From Deltaproteobacteria bacterium (GTDB lineage: Bacteria > Desulfobacterota > Binatia > UBA12015): a DNA stretch of 64,000 nt. The stretch spans positions 35,671 through 99,670 of the forward strand of contig VGTG01000002.1 in NCBI GenBank assembly GCA_016874795.1, given 5' to 3'. Both the position numbers and the translations under genes were made by a program. Position 1 is the first letter of the stretch. Every line of letters starts with the position of its first letter. Positions 40,333 through 50,157 of the stretch are shown piece by piece. The notes beneath the pieces were generated by a model. That model had not been told where the DNA came from, searched no databases, and saw only the letters and a program-made list of their open reading frames with translations.

Positions 40333-40413
40333 ATGCGAGTGCTCGCTTTGCCGATCGTCTTCTGCGTCATCCTCTGGGCGATGTACGTTCTCGCCAAGCC
40401 CAAGAACCTGTAG
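40333..40413 (+). CDS. Putative 26-aa single-TM microprotein in b6f-like operon
   Basis: My translation: MRVLALPIVFCVILWAMYVLAKPKNL*; G-rich ribosome-binding-like CGGGGGGAA just upstream; sits between the b6-like and subunit-IV-like genes; below track length cutoff. Confidence 0.65.
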   Translation: MRVLALPIVFCVILWAMYVLAKPKNL

Positions 40414-40440
40414 GTCGTTCGGGACGGGAGGGAGTCGAAG

Positions 40441-41247
40441 ATGGCGACGGCGGTGAAGCCGGCCGAGACCGGGAAACGGGTCGAGGTCTCGATCAAAAAG
40501 GCGATCGGGCCGGGGGACGACAAGGTCCACACCTGGCCTCACCTCGTGCGCGCAGAGTTCCTCTGCTGCGTGATCATCATGATCCTGATGATCGTGTGGT
40601 CCCTCGGCGTCGACGCGCCGCTCGAGGAGCCGGCCAACCCGGCGCGTACCCCGAACCCCTCGAAGGCGCCGTGGTACTTCCTCGGCCTGCAGGAGATGCT
40701 CGTTTTCTTCGACCCGTGGCACGCCGGGGTGGTGCTGCCGAGCTTCATCATCGTCGGGCTGATGGTGATCCCGTACATCGACATCAACCCGAAGGGGAAC
40801 GGCTACTACTGCTTCGAAGATCGGAAGTGGGAGATCCTGACCTTCTACTTCGGCTTCCACATTCTCTGGGTGTCGCTGATCGTGATCGGAACGCTTCTGC
40901 GCGGGCCGGGCTGGAACTGGTTCTGGCCGTGGGAGAAGTGGGACCCGCATCTGGTCGAGGCCCTGACGAACATCAACCTGCCGTATCTGTTCGGGATCCG
41001 CGATTACTTCTGGTCGGCGATCTTCGGGCTCGTCGTCTCGGTCCTGTTCGTCGTGGTCGGAATGGTCGGGATGTATGCCTGGGTGGTGTGGCTGAAGGGC
41101 AAGGAGTTCATGGAGCGATGGGGAATGACGAGGTTCCTGATCACCTCGTTCCTCTTCGTCAACATGATGGCGGTGCTCGTCAAGATGCTCCTGCGGCACC
41201 TGTTGAACATCAAGTACGTCATGGAGACGCCCTGGATCAACATCTAG
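40441..41247 (+). CDS. Cytochrome b C-terminal domain protein (subunit-IV-like)
   Basis: NPSKAPWYFLGLQEMLVFFDPWHAGVVLPSFIIVGLMVIPYID. Confidence 0.92.
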   Translation: MATAVKPAETGKRVEVSIKKAIGPGDDKVHTWPHLVRAEFLCCVIIMILMIVWSLGVDAPLEEPANPARTPNPSKAPWYFLGLQEMLVFFDPWHAGVVLPSFIIVGLMVIPYIDINPKGNGYYCFEDRKWEILTFYFGFHILWVSLIVIGTLLRGPGWNWFWPWEKWDPHLVEALTNINLPYLFGIRDYFWSAIFGLVVSVLFVVVGMVGMYAWVVWLKGKEFMERWGMTRFLITSFLFVNMMAVLVKMLLRHLLNIKYVMETPWINI

Positions 41248-41260
41248 GTCGGGGCCGCCC

Positions 41261-41434
41261 GTGAGGTTCTACCTGGCCAAGCTGCTGCAGTTGATCGGAA
41301 TCACCAACGTGGGATTCGGTCTCCTCTACGGCATGACGACCGAGGAAGGGCTTCGCTTCGAGCTGCACATGTTGATGATCGGGTCCGCAATCTTTCTGGT
41401 GGGACGTTTGATCGAAGGCCGCAGGGCCGCCTGA
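41261..41434 (+). CDS. Putative 57-aa small membrane protein in b6f-like operon
   Basis: My translation from GTG 41261: (M)RFYLAKLLQLIGITNVGFGLLYGMTTEEGLRFELHMLMIGSAIFLVGRLIEGRRAA*; 13 bp after previous stop, 17 bp before cytochrome c ATG. Confidence 0.65.
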   Translation: MRFYLAKLLQLIGITNVGFGLLYGMTTEEGLRFELHMLMIGSAIFLVGRLIEGRRAA

Positions 41435-41451
41435 CCGCGCGCGGGGAACGA

Positions 41452-44238
41452 ATGGCGAGACGGGATCTCAATCTCGACGACGAGAAGCGAAGCTACGCCG
41501 GCCTCTGGTTGCTCGGCGCGACGCTGCTCGTCCTGGGCGCGATCTGGGCGATTCTGGACGACAGCTTTCTCCGCCGGCCGTGGAAGCAGTACCAGCACGG
41601 CTTTTACGACATCGAGCACGAGCGCGAGCACGCGAAGCTCGAGGCGGAAGAGAAGAAGCTCAACGACGATCCGAAGTACGTCGAGCTGAGAAAGCAGCTC
41701 GACGCCGCGAAAGAGAGTCAAGCGAGCGGAGAGACCGCGTCGAAGCTCGCCGACGCCGAGAAGCGCATAGCCGTGGCCAAGCTCGACGAGGGCGAGGCGG
41801 ACCTGAACGTGCGATTCGTGAAAAGCGAGCTCGAGGCCGCCTGGTACCAATATGACCACGCGCTCGAAACGGGTGGCAACGTCTCCGCCGCGCAGAAGCA
41901 GCGCGATGAGCTCATCGCCCAGAAGGGGGAGCGCGAGAAGGAGTGGCAGACCACGCTCGACGCCGTCGCGCGCATCCAGGCCGAGATGGACGAGCTGCAG
42001 GCGCCCGTGAAGACCCTCGAGAAGCAGCTCGAGGAGCACGAGGCGGAGCGGGCGCTCATCCAGAACCGTCTCGACGGCATGAAGTCCATCGTGGCCAACG
42101 TCGAGATGGACCGGATCGCGACGATCCAGCAGATCGTGCTGCCGGACTTCGACACCAACAACTTCGAGCAGCCCGTCGATCGCGTCGACCGCTGCACGTC
42201 CTGCCACGTCGGCATCGACAAGAGCGGCTTCGAGGACGTCGCGCAGCCCTGGACGACGCACCCGAAGCGCGATCCGCTGCTGACGAAGCACCCGCCCGAC
42301 CAGTTCGGGTGCACGCCTTGCCATGACGGGCAGGGTGTCGCGCTGAACTCGATCAAGCAGGCGCACGGCGATGTGCGATTCTGGCTGCAGCCGCTTCTCC
42401 AAGGCGATCAGATGCAGTCGCGCTGCCTCGATTGCCATCGGGACGTTTCGACCATCGGCGACGCTCCGTCGCTCGCGAAGGGCGAGTACCTCTTCGAGCA
42501 GCTCGGTTGCCACGGGTGTCATCTCGTCAGCGACTACGACGGCCTCGGTGACGTCGGGCCGAGCCTGCGCCGGATCTCCGCGAAGGTCGACCCGCAGTGG
42601 ATGGTCGGCTGGATCCACGATCCCTACGCCTTCCGGCCGCGCACGAAGATGCCGAACTTCGAGTTCTCCGACGCGCAGGCCAAGGCGGCGGCGGCTTACC
42701 TCTGGACGTCGAGCAAGGAAGACGGCGCGGGCTGGCTCGCAAGCCATCCGGATCCGGGCGGCATCGATCCCGCCGACGCGGCGCAGGTCGCGAAGGGCAA
42801 GGAGCTCTTCGACGAAGTCGGTTGCCGCGCTTGTCACGCCGCGGTCGAGGGCGAAGTGGCGACGCCGGTCGGCGCGAACAAGGACTACGCGCCGAACCTG
42901 GCCCGGATCGGCGAGAAGACGACCGGACAGTTCATCTACTGGTGGATCAAGGACCCGCGCGGGTACAACCCCGAGTCGCGGATGCCGAGTCTCCGCTTGA
43001 CGGACGACGAGGCGCGCGCGATCACGGCCTATCTCCTGAGCCTGTCGAGCGCGGCGCCGGCGGCCGAGCAGACGATCACCTCCGCCGACCTCGAGTCGCC
43101 GGAGCTCGCGAAGGAAGGTGAAGCCGTCGTCCGGAAGTACGGCTGCTACGGCTGTCACTCGATCAACGGCATGGACGCGGAGTCGCGCATCGGCGTGGAG
43201 CTCTCGTCGTTCGCGACGAAGCCGCTCGAAGAGCTCTACTTCGGCAATCATCCGGAGATCCCGCGGAACTGGAACGCCTGGACGTTCCACAAGCTCCAGG
43301 ACCCTCGGATCTACGCGACCGAGCACGTCGAGCAGCTGATGCCGAACTTCCACCTGGCCGACGAGGACATCGAGAACCTCCGCGTCTGGCTGCAGAGCCG
43401 GCGCGGCTACCAGCCTCCGTTGCGCTATCGCGCCGATGGCTACGATGGCCGGCAGGAGCGCATCCAGAAGGGACGCCGCATCGTCGAGCGCTACAACTGC
43501 ATGGGCTGCCACCAGATCGACGGACGCGGCGGCTACATCCGCACCCTGTACCAAGACAATCCGACGTCGGCACCGCCGATCCTGAACGGAGAGGGCGCGA
43601 AGGTGCAGCCCGAGTGGTTCTTCGGTTTCCTCCAGGATCCGGCGCGTCAGCCGTTGCGCTTCTGGCTCGACATCCGCATGCCGACGTTCGGTCTCGAGGA
43701 TCACGAGACGACGGCCATCGTCGACTACTTCACCGCGCTCGCGGAGCTCGAGGACCCCTACTTCTACTGGGATCCGAAGATCGACTCCAACCCGGAGCTC
43801 CTGCAGGTCGGCGAGATGCTGATGTCCGACGACTACTTCTCCTGCTGGTCGTGCCACGTGCGCGGCAACGAGACTCCCGGTGGTCCGATGGAGCAGTGGG
43901 CGCCGAACCTCGCGTATGCGCACGAGCGTCTGAACCCAGTCTGGATCCTCTCGTGGATCAAGGATCCGCAGGCGATGATGCCCGGCACGAAGATGCCCGC
44001 GTTCTATCCCGGTGGTCCGCCCGACGTGCTCGGCGGCGACGAGAGCAAGCAGATCGTGGCGATGCGCGATTACATCATGTCGCTCGGCAACGCCGCGGGC
44101 GTCGCGGTCGCCGCCGAAGCGCTGGCGCCTGCAGACGCTGCACCCGTGGATCCGAATGCACCGCGTCCGCCGGCGGAAGCAAAGGCTCCGGGAGCCGATG
44201 ACCGTCGCGCCGCAGCGAGCGGCGCTGCCGGAAGCTGA
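41452..44238 (+). CDS. Membrane-anchored octaheme c-type cytochrome with coiled-coil stalk
   Basis: N-terminal TM, charged Ala/Glu/Lys-rich coiled coil, then eight CxxCH motifs: CTSCH, CTPCH, CLDCH, CHGCH, CRACH, CYGCH, CMGCH, CWSCH. Confidence 0.93.
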   Translation: MARRDLNLDDEKRSYAGLWLLGATLLVLGAIWAILDDSFLRRPWKQYQHGFYDIEHEREHAKLEAEEKKLNDDPKYVELRKQLDAAKESQASGETASKLADAEKRIAVAKLDEGEADLNVRFVKSELEAAWYQYDHALETGGNVSAAQKQRDELIAQKGEREKEWQTTLDAVARIQAEMDELQAPVKTLEKQLEEHEAERALIQNRLDGMKSIVANVEMDRIATIQQIVLPDFDTNNFEQPVDRVDRCTSCHVGIDKSGFEDVAQPWTTHPKRDPLLTKHPPDQFGCTPCHDGQGVALNSIKQAHGDVRFWLQPLLQGDQMQSRCLDCHRDVSTIGDAPSLAKGEYLFEQLGCHGCHLVSDYDGLGDVGPSLRRISAKVDPQWMVGWIHDPYAFRPRTKMPNFEFSDAQAKAAAAYLWTSSKEDGAGWLASHPDPGGIDPADAAQVAKGKELFDEVGCRACHAAVEGEVATPVGANKDYAPNLARIGEKTTGQFIYWWIKDPRGYNPESRMPSLRLTDDEARAITAYLLSLSSAAPAAEQTITSADLESPELAKEGEAVVRKYGCYGCHSINGMDAESRIGVELSSFATKPLEELYFGNHPEIPRNWNAWTFHKLQDPRIYATEHVEQLMPNFHLADEDIENLRVWLQSRRGYQPPLRYRADGYDGRQERIQKGRRIVERYNCMGCHQIDGRGGYIRTLYQDNPTSAPPILNGEGAKVQPEWFFGFLQDPARQPLRFWLDIRMPTFGLEDHETTAIVDYFTALAELEDPYFYWDPKIDSNPELLQVGEMLMSDDYFSCWSCHVRGNETPGGPMEQWAPNLAYAHERLNPVWILSWIKDPQAMMPGTKMPAFYPGGPPDVLGGDESKQIVAMRDYIMSLGNAAGVAVAAEALAPADAAPVDPNAPRPPAEAKAPGADDRRAAASGAAGS

Positions 44239-44290
44239 GCCGAACGAGACCTCTCGCAAGCTGAGAGCCGCGCTTCCCTGGGGATTCTTT

Positions 44291-44318
44291 TTGCATCCCC
44301 GGAGGAAAGCGGTATAAG
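44291..44318 (+). promoter_or_regulatory. Candidate sigma-70 promoter for OmpA-family gene
   Basis: TTGCAT (44291-44296) N16 TATAAG (44313-44318). Confidence 0.5.
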
Positions 44319-44422
44319 CGACCGCCCACGTCGCGGGTGGAGGTACGACGAGGGCGCGGTGGGGTCGCGCGAGCTGCGTCCGCCGAGCGACGGGTCGCGT
44401 ACATGACAGAGGAGGAGTCTCG

Positions 44423-45064
44423 ATGAATTTGAGGGTGATCGCCGCAGTCGTGCTGCTGATGTTCTCGATGGCCTGCGCTCCCGCGAAGCAGTGGGGACAA
44501 GGCGCGATCGGCGGCGCCATCGTCGGTGCAGCGGCTCTCGGAACGGCCGGCGGTGCGATCGCGAACAACGTGACGCCGCCGTTCAAGGCGGACGACAAGG
44601 ACCGCGGCGCCGGCATCGCGATCGGCATCGCGACCGGCGCGATTCTGGGCGCGTTGATCGGTCACGCTCTGTTCGACGACGAGGAGGCGCCTCCGCCCGA
44701 GGCTCCGCCGCCCCCGCCGACCAAGCAGAAGCTAGTGCTCCGCGGCGTGAACTTCGACTTCGACAAGTACAATCTTCGTCCGGAGGCGACGCCGATCCTC
44801 GACGAGGCGGCGAAGATCCTGAACGAGAATCCGGGCGTGAACATCCAGGTGCAGGGCTACACCGACTGGATCGGAAGCGATGCGTACAACCTGACGCTCT
44901 CGGATCGCCGTGCGGAGACGGTGAAGGACTATCTGGTCGGCCAGGGCGTCGCGGCGAGCCGCCTCACCGCGCAGGGATTCGGCAAGGCCGATCCCGTCGC
45001 GACGAACGAGACCGAAGCGGGCCGTGCGCAGAATCGTCGCGTGGAGCTGGTGCCGCAGAGCTAG
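44423..45064 (+). CDS. OmpA-family (Pal-like) lipoprotein with glycine-zipper-like N-terminal region
   Basis: Lipobox-like VLLMFSMAC; VNFDFDKYNLRPEATPILDEAAKIL...VQGYTDWIGSDAYNLTLSDRRAETVKDYL. Confidence 0.92.
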   Translation: MNLRVIAAVVLLMFSMACAPAKQWGQGAIGGAIVGAAALGTAGGAIANNVTPPFKADDKDRGAGIAIGIATGAILGALIGHALFDDEEAPPPEAPPPPPTKQKLVLRGVNFDFDKYNLRPEATPILDEAAKILNENPGVNIQVQGYTDWIGSDAYNLTLSDRRAETVKDYLVGQGVAASRLTAQGFGKADPVATNETEAGRAQNRRVELVPQS

Positions 45065-45115
45065 GCGCGACGTGAAGGTCGGCTCGACTCGCCAGCCGAG
45101 GCGAGCCGGAATGCA

Positions 45116-45144
45116 GAGGGCGCTCCACCGCGTGGAGCGCCCTC
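45116..45144 (+). terminator. Strong perfect hairpin downstream of OmpA gene
   Basis: GAGGGCGCTCCAC-CGC-GTGGAGCGCCCTC: 13-bp perfect stem, 3-nt loop, no U tract. Confidence 0.7.
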
Positions 45145-45181
45145 GTGCCATCGGCGGACTCCGCCGTCGCGCGGTGAGGCC

Positions 45182-45706
45182 ATGAAGGACTTCGTCGGAC
45201 CGGGCGCTCTCGTCGAGCTCGTCCTGGGCGGACTGCTGCTTCGTCCGATGCAGTACCGCGAGGTCGTGCGTGAGCCGGCTTCGATGCGGCTTTGCTTCGC
45301 CGTCGCCGTGTTGGCGGGGGCGGCGACCGGTATCGGACGGTCCGAGCAGATCGGCCTCGCTCCGGTCATCGCCGTCCTGCTGCACGTGATCGTGACGCTC
45401 CTCACCGTCGCGATCGAGTCGGGGGTCGTTTGGCTCGTCGCCGGGGCCGGGCTCCGGCGCGGGATCGGATACGGGGCGGTCGTCCGGCCAATGGCGCTCG
45501 CGACGGCGCCGCGGCTCGTCTACGCGCTCCTGGGCCTGGGGACGGGCATCCCGGCCCTCGAGATCCTGGGCACGGTCTGGCTCCTGGCCGCATTCGTCTT
45601 GGCCGTGGACGCGGCCATCGAGCGTGGTTGGGCGGCTGCGGTAGCCGTCGCCCTCGCCGTCGGAGTTCTTCGTTGGGGGACCAGCCTCTCGATCCAGATG
45701 ATGTGA
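45182..45706 (+). CDS. Yip1-like multi-TM protein
   Basis: Hydrophobic segments; LVELVLGGLLLRPMQYREVVREPASMRLC. Confidence 0.55.
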   Translation: MKDFVGPGALVELVLGGLLLRPMQYREVVREPASMRLCFAVAVLAGAATGIGRSEQIGLAPVIAVLLHVIVTLLTVAIESGVVWLVAGAGLRRGIGYGAVVRPMALATAPRLVYALLGLGTGIPALEILGTVWLLAAFVLAVDAAIERGWAAAVAVALAVGVLRWGTSLSIQMM

Positions 45707-45738
45707 CGCGCGAGGCCCGGACGGCCGCTTTCACACGG

Positions 45739-45763
45739 TTGTAACCTTCCCGTAACGGGAAGG
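45739..45763 (+). promoter_or_regulatory. Candidate Pho-box-like direct repeat overlapping an 8-bp inverted repeat
   Basis: TTGTAAC (45739-45745) and CCGTAAC (45750-45756), 11-nt period; CCTTCCCG-TAA-CGGGAAGG at 45745-45763. Confidence 0.45.
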
Positions 45764-45827
45764 CGATCCGTGGGCACTACTCTCAGTTGCGAGGAGAGCC
45801 CCGTGGAGGGGCTTCCGAGGAGACCCG

Positions 45828-46019
45828 ATGACGACGTCGACGCGAGCGCGGCCTGAATCGCTCGCCTTCATTCGCCACCTGGATCGCTTTCCCGCTGACC
45901 TGAGAGACATCCGGCGGCTTCAGCGGAAGTTCCGCCTGACGGTCTCCGAGGCCGCTCGGGCGCTGTCCTTCTGGGAGGAGCGTGAGCGGACCAGGAAGGT
46001 CGAGCTGGAGCGCCGGTAG
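45828..46019 (+). CDS. Small hypothetical protein (63 aa)
   Basis: [63 protein letters not shown]; helical, between Pho-box-like site and pstB. Confidence 0.45.
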   Translation: MTTSTRARPESLAFIRHLDRFPADLRDIRRLQRKFRLTVSEAARALSFWEERERTRKVELERR

Positions 46020-46143
46020 CGCCGCGATGGACCTTCGGGGTGGACCGGCGTACGGTCTCGGCCCCGACCGACCGCGGGGGAGCCTCCGCGGTCGAGCGCG
46101 ACGCATCGAGTCGCTCGAGGACGAACCGGGTGGACCGCCCAAG

Positions 46144-46983
46144 ATGGCCGACGATCGGATGAGAGGCCTGGCGTTCGAGATGACCAGCGGCTTGGCCGGC
46201 CCTGCAGCCGCCGCAGTCTCCGAGGCGAAGTCGACCAAGGTCGAGGCCGTCTCGGTCGACTTCTTCTATGGCGAAACGCAGGCGCTGCACGAGGTCTCGC
46301 TCGCGGTTGCCGAGCGGGAGGTCACGGCGCTGATCGGCCCATCGGGCTGTGGAAAGTCGACCTTCCTCCGCCTCCTGAACCGCATGAACGACCTCGTCCC
46401 GGGGACGCGCCTCCAGGGCCGGGTCCTCCTCGATGGCGCCGACATCTACGATCCGTCGGTCGACGTGGTGGACCTGCGGCGGCGCGTCGGCATGGTCTTC
46501 CAGCGCTCGAACCCGTTTCCGAAGTCGATCTACGACAACGTCGCCTACGGGCCGCGAATCCACGGCGTCCGCGACAAGGCGCGGCTCGACGAGGTCGTCG
46601 AGCGGACGCTGCACCGAGCGGCGCTCTGGGACGAGGTCAAGGACCGGCTCTCGGATTCCGCTCTCGCCCTGTCGGGCGGCCAGCAGCAGCGGCTTTGCAT
46701 TGCCCGGGCTCTCGCAGTCGAGCCGGAGGTCCTGCTGATGGACGAGCCGGCCTCGGCCCTCGATCCGCTCGCCACGGCGAAAATCGAAGAGCTGATCCAC
46801 GAGCTCAAGGTGCGGTATACGATCGTGATCGTGACCCACAACATGCAGCAGGCGGCCCGCGTCTCGGACCGCACGGCTTACTTCTACCTCGGCAACCTCG
46901 TCGAGTTCGGTCCGACGGCGCAGATCTTCACGAACCCGACGCGTCAGGAGACCGAGGACTACATCACGGGCCGGTTCGGCTGA
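46144..46983 (+). CDS. pstB: Phosphate ABC transporter ATP-binding protein
   Basis: [52 protein letters not shown]; signature [33 protein letters not shown]. Confidence 0.95.
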   Translation: MADDRMRGLAFEMTSGLAGPAAAAVSEAKSTKVEAVSVDFFYGETQALHEVSLAVAEREVTALIGPSGCGKSTFLRLLNRMNDLVPGTRLQGRVLLDGADIYDPSVDVVDLRRRVGMVFQRSNPFPKSIYDNVAYGPRIHGVRDKARLDEVVERTLHRAALWDEVKDRLSDSALALSGGQQQRLCIARALAVEPEVLLMDEPASALDPLATAKIEELIHELKVRYTIVIVTHNMQQAARVSDRTAYFYLGNLVEFGPTAQIFTNPTRQETEDYITGRFG

Positions 46984-46994
46984 CGGAGCCGGAG

Positions 46995-47672
46995 ATGCCG
47001 CAGCACACCGACCGCCGATACGAAGAAGAGCTCGGACGCCTCCGCCAGCACATCCTCGAGATGGGGGGTCTCGTCGAGCGCCAGATCGGAGACGCGACGC
47101 GCTCTCTTTCGACCGCGAATCGAAGCCTCGCCGAGGCGACGATCGAGCGCGATCACGAGGTCAATCACTACGACGTCGAGATCGACGAGGAGTGTGTGCA
47201 CTTGCTGGCTCTTCGCCAGCCCGCCGCGCGCGATCTCCGGCTGATCACGACGAGTCTCAAGATCACAACCGATCTCGAGCGGATCGGCGACATGGCGGTC
47301 AACATCTGCGAGCGCGCGATCGAGCTGAGCGACCGGCCGCTCGATCTGATCGTCGACCTGCCGCGGATGGCGGAGATGGTCAAGAAAATGCTTCGCGAGA
47401 GCCTCGACGCGTTCGTGCGCGAGGACGCCGATCTCGCTCTCGCGGTGTGTCAGGAGGACGACGACGTCGATCTGCTGCACCGCGAGATGTTCAACGAGAT
47501 GCTACCCCGGATGAGCAGCGATCCTTCCCTCCTCGTGCCCGGGATGGCGCAGCTCTTCGTGTCGAAGTACCTCGAGCGCATCGCGGACCACGCAACCAAC
47601 ATCGCGGAGATGGTGATCTTCATGGTCAAGGGGAAGAGCATCCGACATCTCTCCGTGCCTTCGAGCCTCTGA
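46995..47672 (+). CDS. phoU: Phosphate signalling complex protein PhoU
   Basis: EELGRLRQHILEMGGLVERQI...RDLRLITTSLKITTDLERIGDMAVNICER...LERIADHATNIAEMVIFMVKGKSIRH. Confidence 0.95.
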   Translation: MPQHTDRRYEEELGRLRQHILEMGGLVERQIGDATRSLSTANRSLAEATIERDHEVNHYDVEIDEECVHLLALRQPAARDLRLITTSLKITTDLERIGDMAVNICERAIELSDRPLDLIVDLPRMAEMVKKMLRESLDAFVREDADLALAVCQEDDDVDLLHREMFNEMLPRMSSDPSLLVPGMAQLFVSKYLERIADHATNIAEMVIFMVKGKSIRHLSVPSSL

Positions 47673-47676
47673 TGCG

Positions 47677-48453
47677 GTGATGCGGCCACGCGAAGTGGAG
47701 ACGAAGCGCACGGCGAGCCCTGCGGGGCCCGTTGCCGGCGATCGCCGGAAGGTCCTCGTGATCGAAGACGAGCGAGACATTCGAGAGCTCGTCCGGGTGA
47801 GCCTCGAGAACGAGGGGTTCTCGGTCCTCGAGGCCGCCGACGGCGACCTGGGGCTGGCGCTCGCGCGCCGCGAGCGGCCCGCGGCCGTGATCCTCGATCT
47901 GATGCTGCCCGGGCTTTCGGGGCTCGAGGTTTGCCGGCGTCTCCGCGCCGAGGAGCCGACGGTCGCGGTCCCGGTCTTGATCTTGACGGCTCGCTCCGCC
48001 GAGGCGGACAAGGTCGTCGGACTCGAGATCGGGGCGGACGACTACGTCACGAAGCCTTTCAGCCCGCGAGAGCTCACGGCGCGGGTGAAGGCGATCCTGC
48101 GGCGTTCCTACGGACGCGCGCCGGAGACGCCGCACGAGGTCTACGATCGCGGCGGCCTCCGCGTCGACTTCGACAGCTACGAGGTCCACATCGACGGCAA
48201 CCGCATCGAGCTTTCGCTCCGCGAGTTCGAGCTGCTCCGATTCTTCGTGACGCACCCGAATCGCGTCTACGACCGGGCGCAGCTCCTCGAGCTCGTCTGG
48301 GGACCGGACACCTACGTCGAGCCGCGCACCGTGGACGTGCACATTCGCCGGCTCCGCCGCCGGATCGAGCGCGACGATTCCGAGCCCGAGTGGATCGTGA
48401 CGGTCCGCGGCGTGGGCTACATGTTCGACGAGCGGCGACTGCAGGACGGCTGA
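47677..48453 (+). CDS. phoB: OmpR/PhoB-family response regulator
   Basis: VLVIEDERDIRELVRVSLENEGF, LDLMLPGLSGLEVCRRLR, winged-helix C-terminus; next to phoU. Confidence 0.92.
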   Translation: MMRPREVETKRTASPAGPVAGDRRKVLVIEDERDIRELVRVSLENEGFSVLEAADGDLGLALARRERPAAVILDLMLPGLSGLEVCRRLRAEEPTVAVPVLILTARSAEADKVVGLEIGADDYVTKPFSPRELTARVKAILRRSYGRAPETPHEVYDRGGLRVDFDSYEVHIDGNRIELSLREFELLRFFVTHPNRVYDRAQLLELVWGPDTYVEPRTVDVHIRRLRRRIERDDSEPEWIVTVRGVGYMFDERRLQDG

Positions 48454-48455
48454 GC

Positions 48456-48677
48456 TTGGCCCCCGCCCACCGGGGCGGCAGCCGGCTCGGGCTCGATCTC
48501 TGGGACGTCGTCCGTCATCTCGCGTCGTTCCTCGTCGCGTCGCTCGCGTGGGCCCTCGTGGGCCCTCGTGCCGGACGGAGCATGCGCGGCGGGCGACTTC
48601 AGATCGAGAGCCGCCTCGGTGCGGGCACGACCGTGACCGTGACGCTCCCGTCGAGCGAGCTGCCATCGCCGGCGTAG
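48456..48677 (+). pseudogene. Remnant of a sensor histidine kinase (probable phoR) with internal in-frame deletion
   Basis: 73-aa in-frame ORF joins a hydrophobic N-terminus (LDLWDVVRHLASFLVASLAWALVGP) to a HATPase C-terminal tail (MRGGRLQIESRLGAGTTVTVTLPSS); two tandem copies of GGCCCTCGTG near the junction. Confidence 0.6.
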
Positions 48678-48708
48678 GCCTGACTGCGCCGGAGTCGCCG
48701 GCGAGTCG

Positions 48709-50146
<1,438 letters not shown>

Positions 50147-50157
<11 letters not shown>

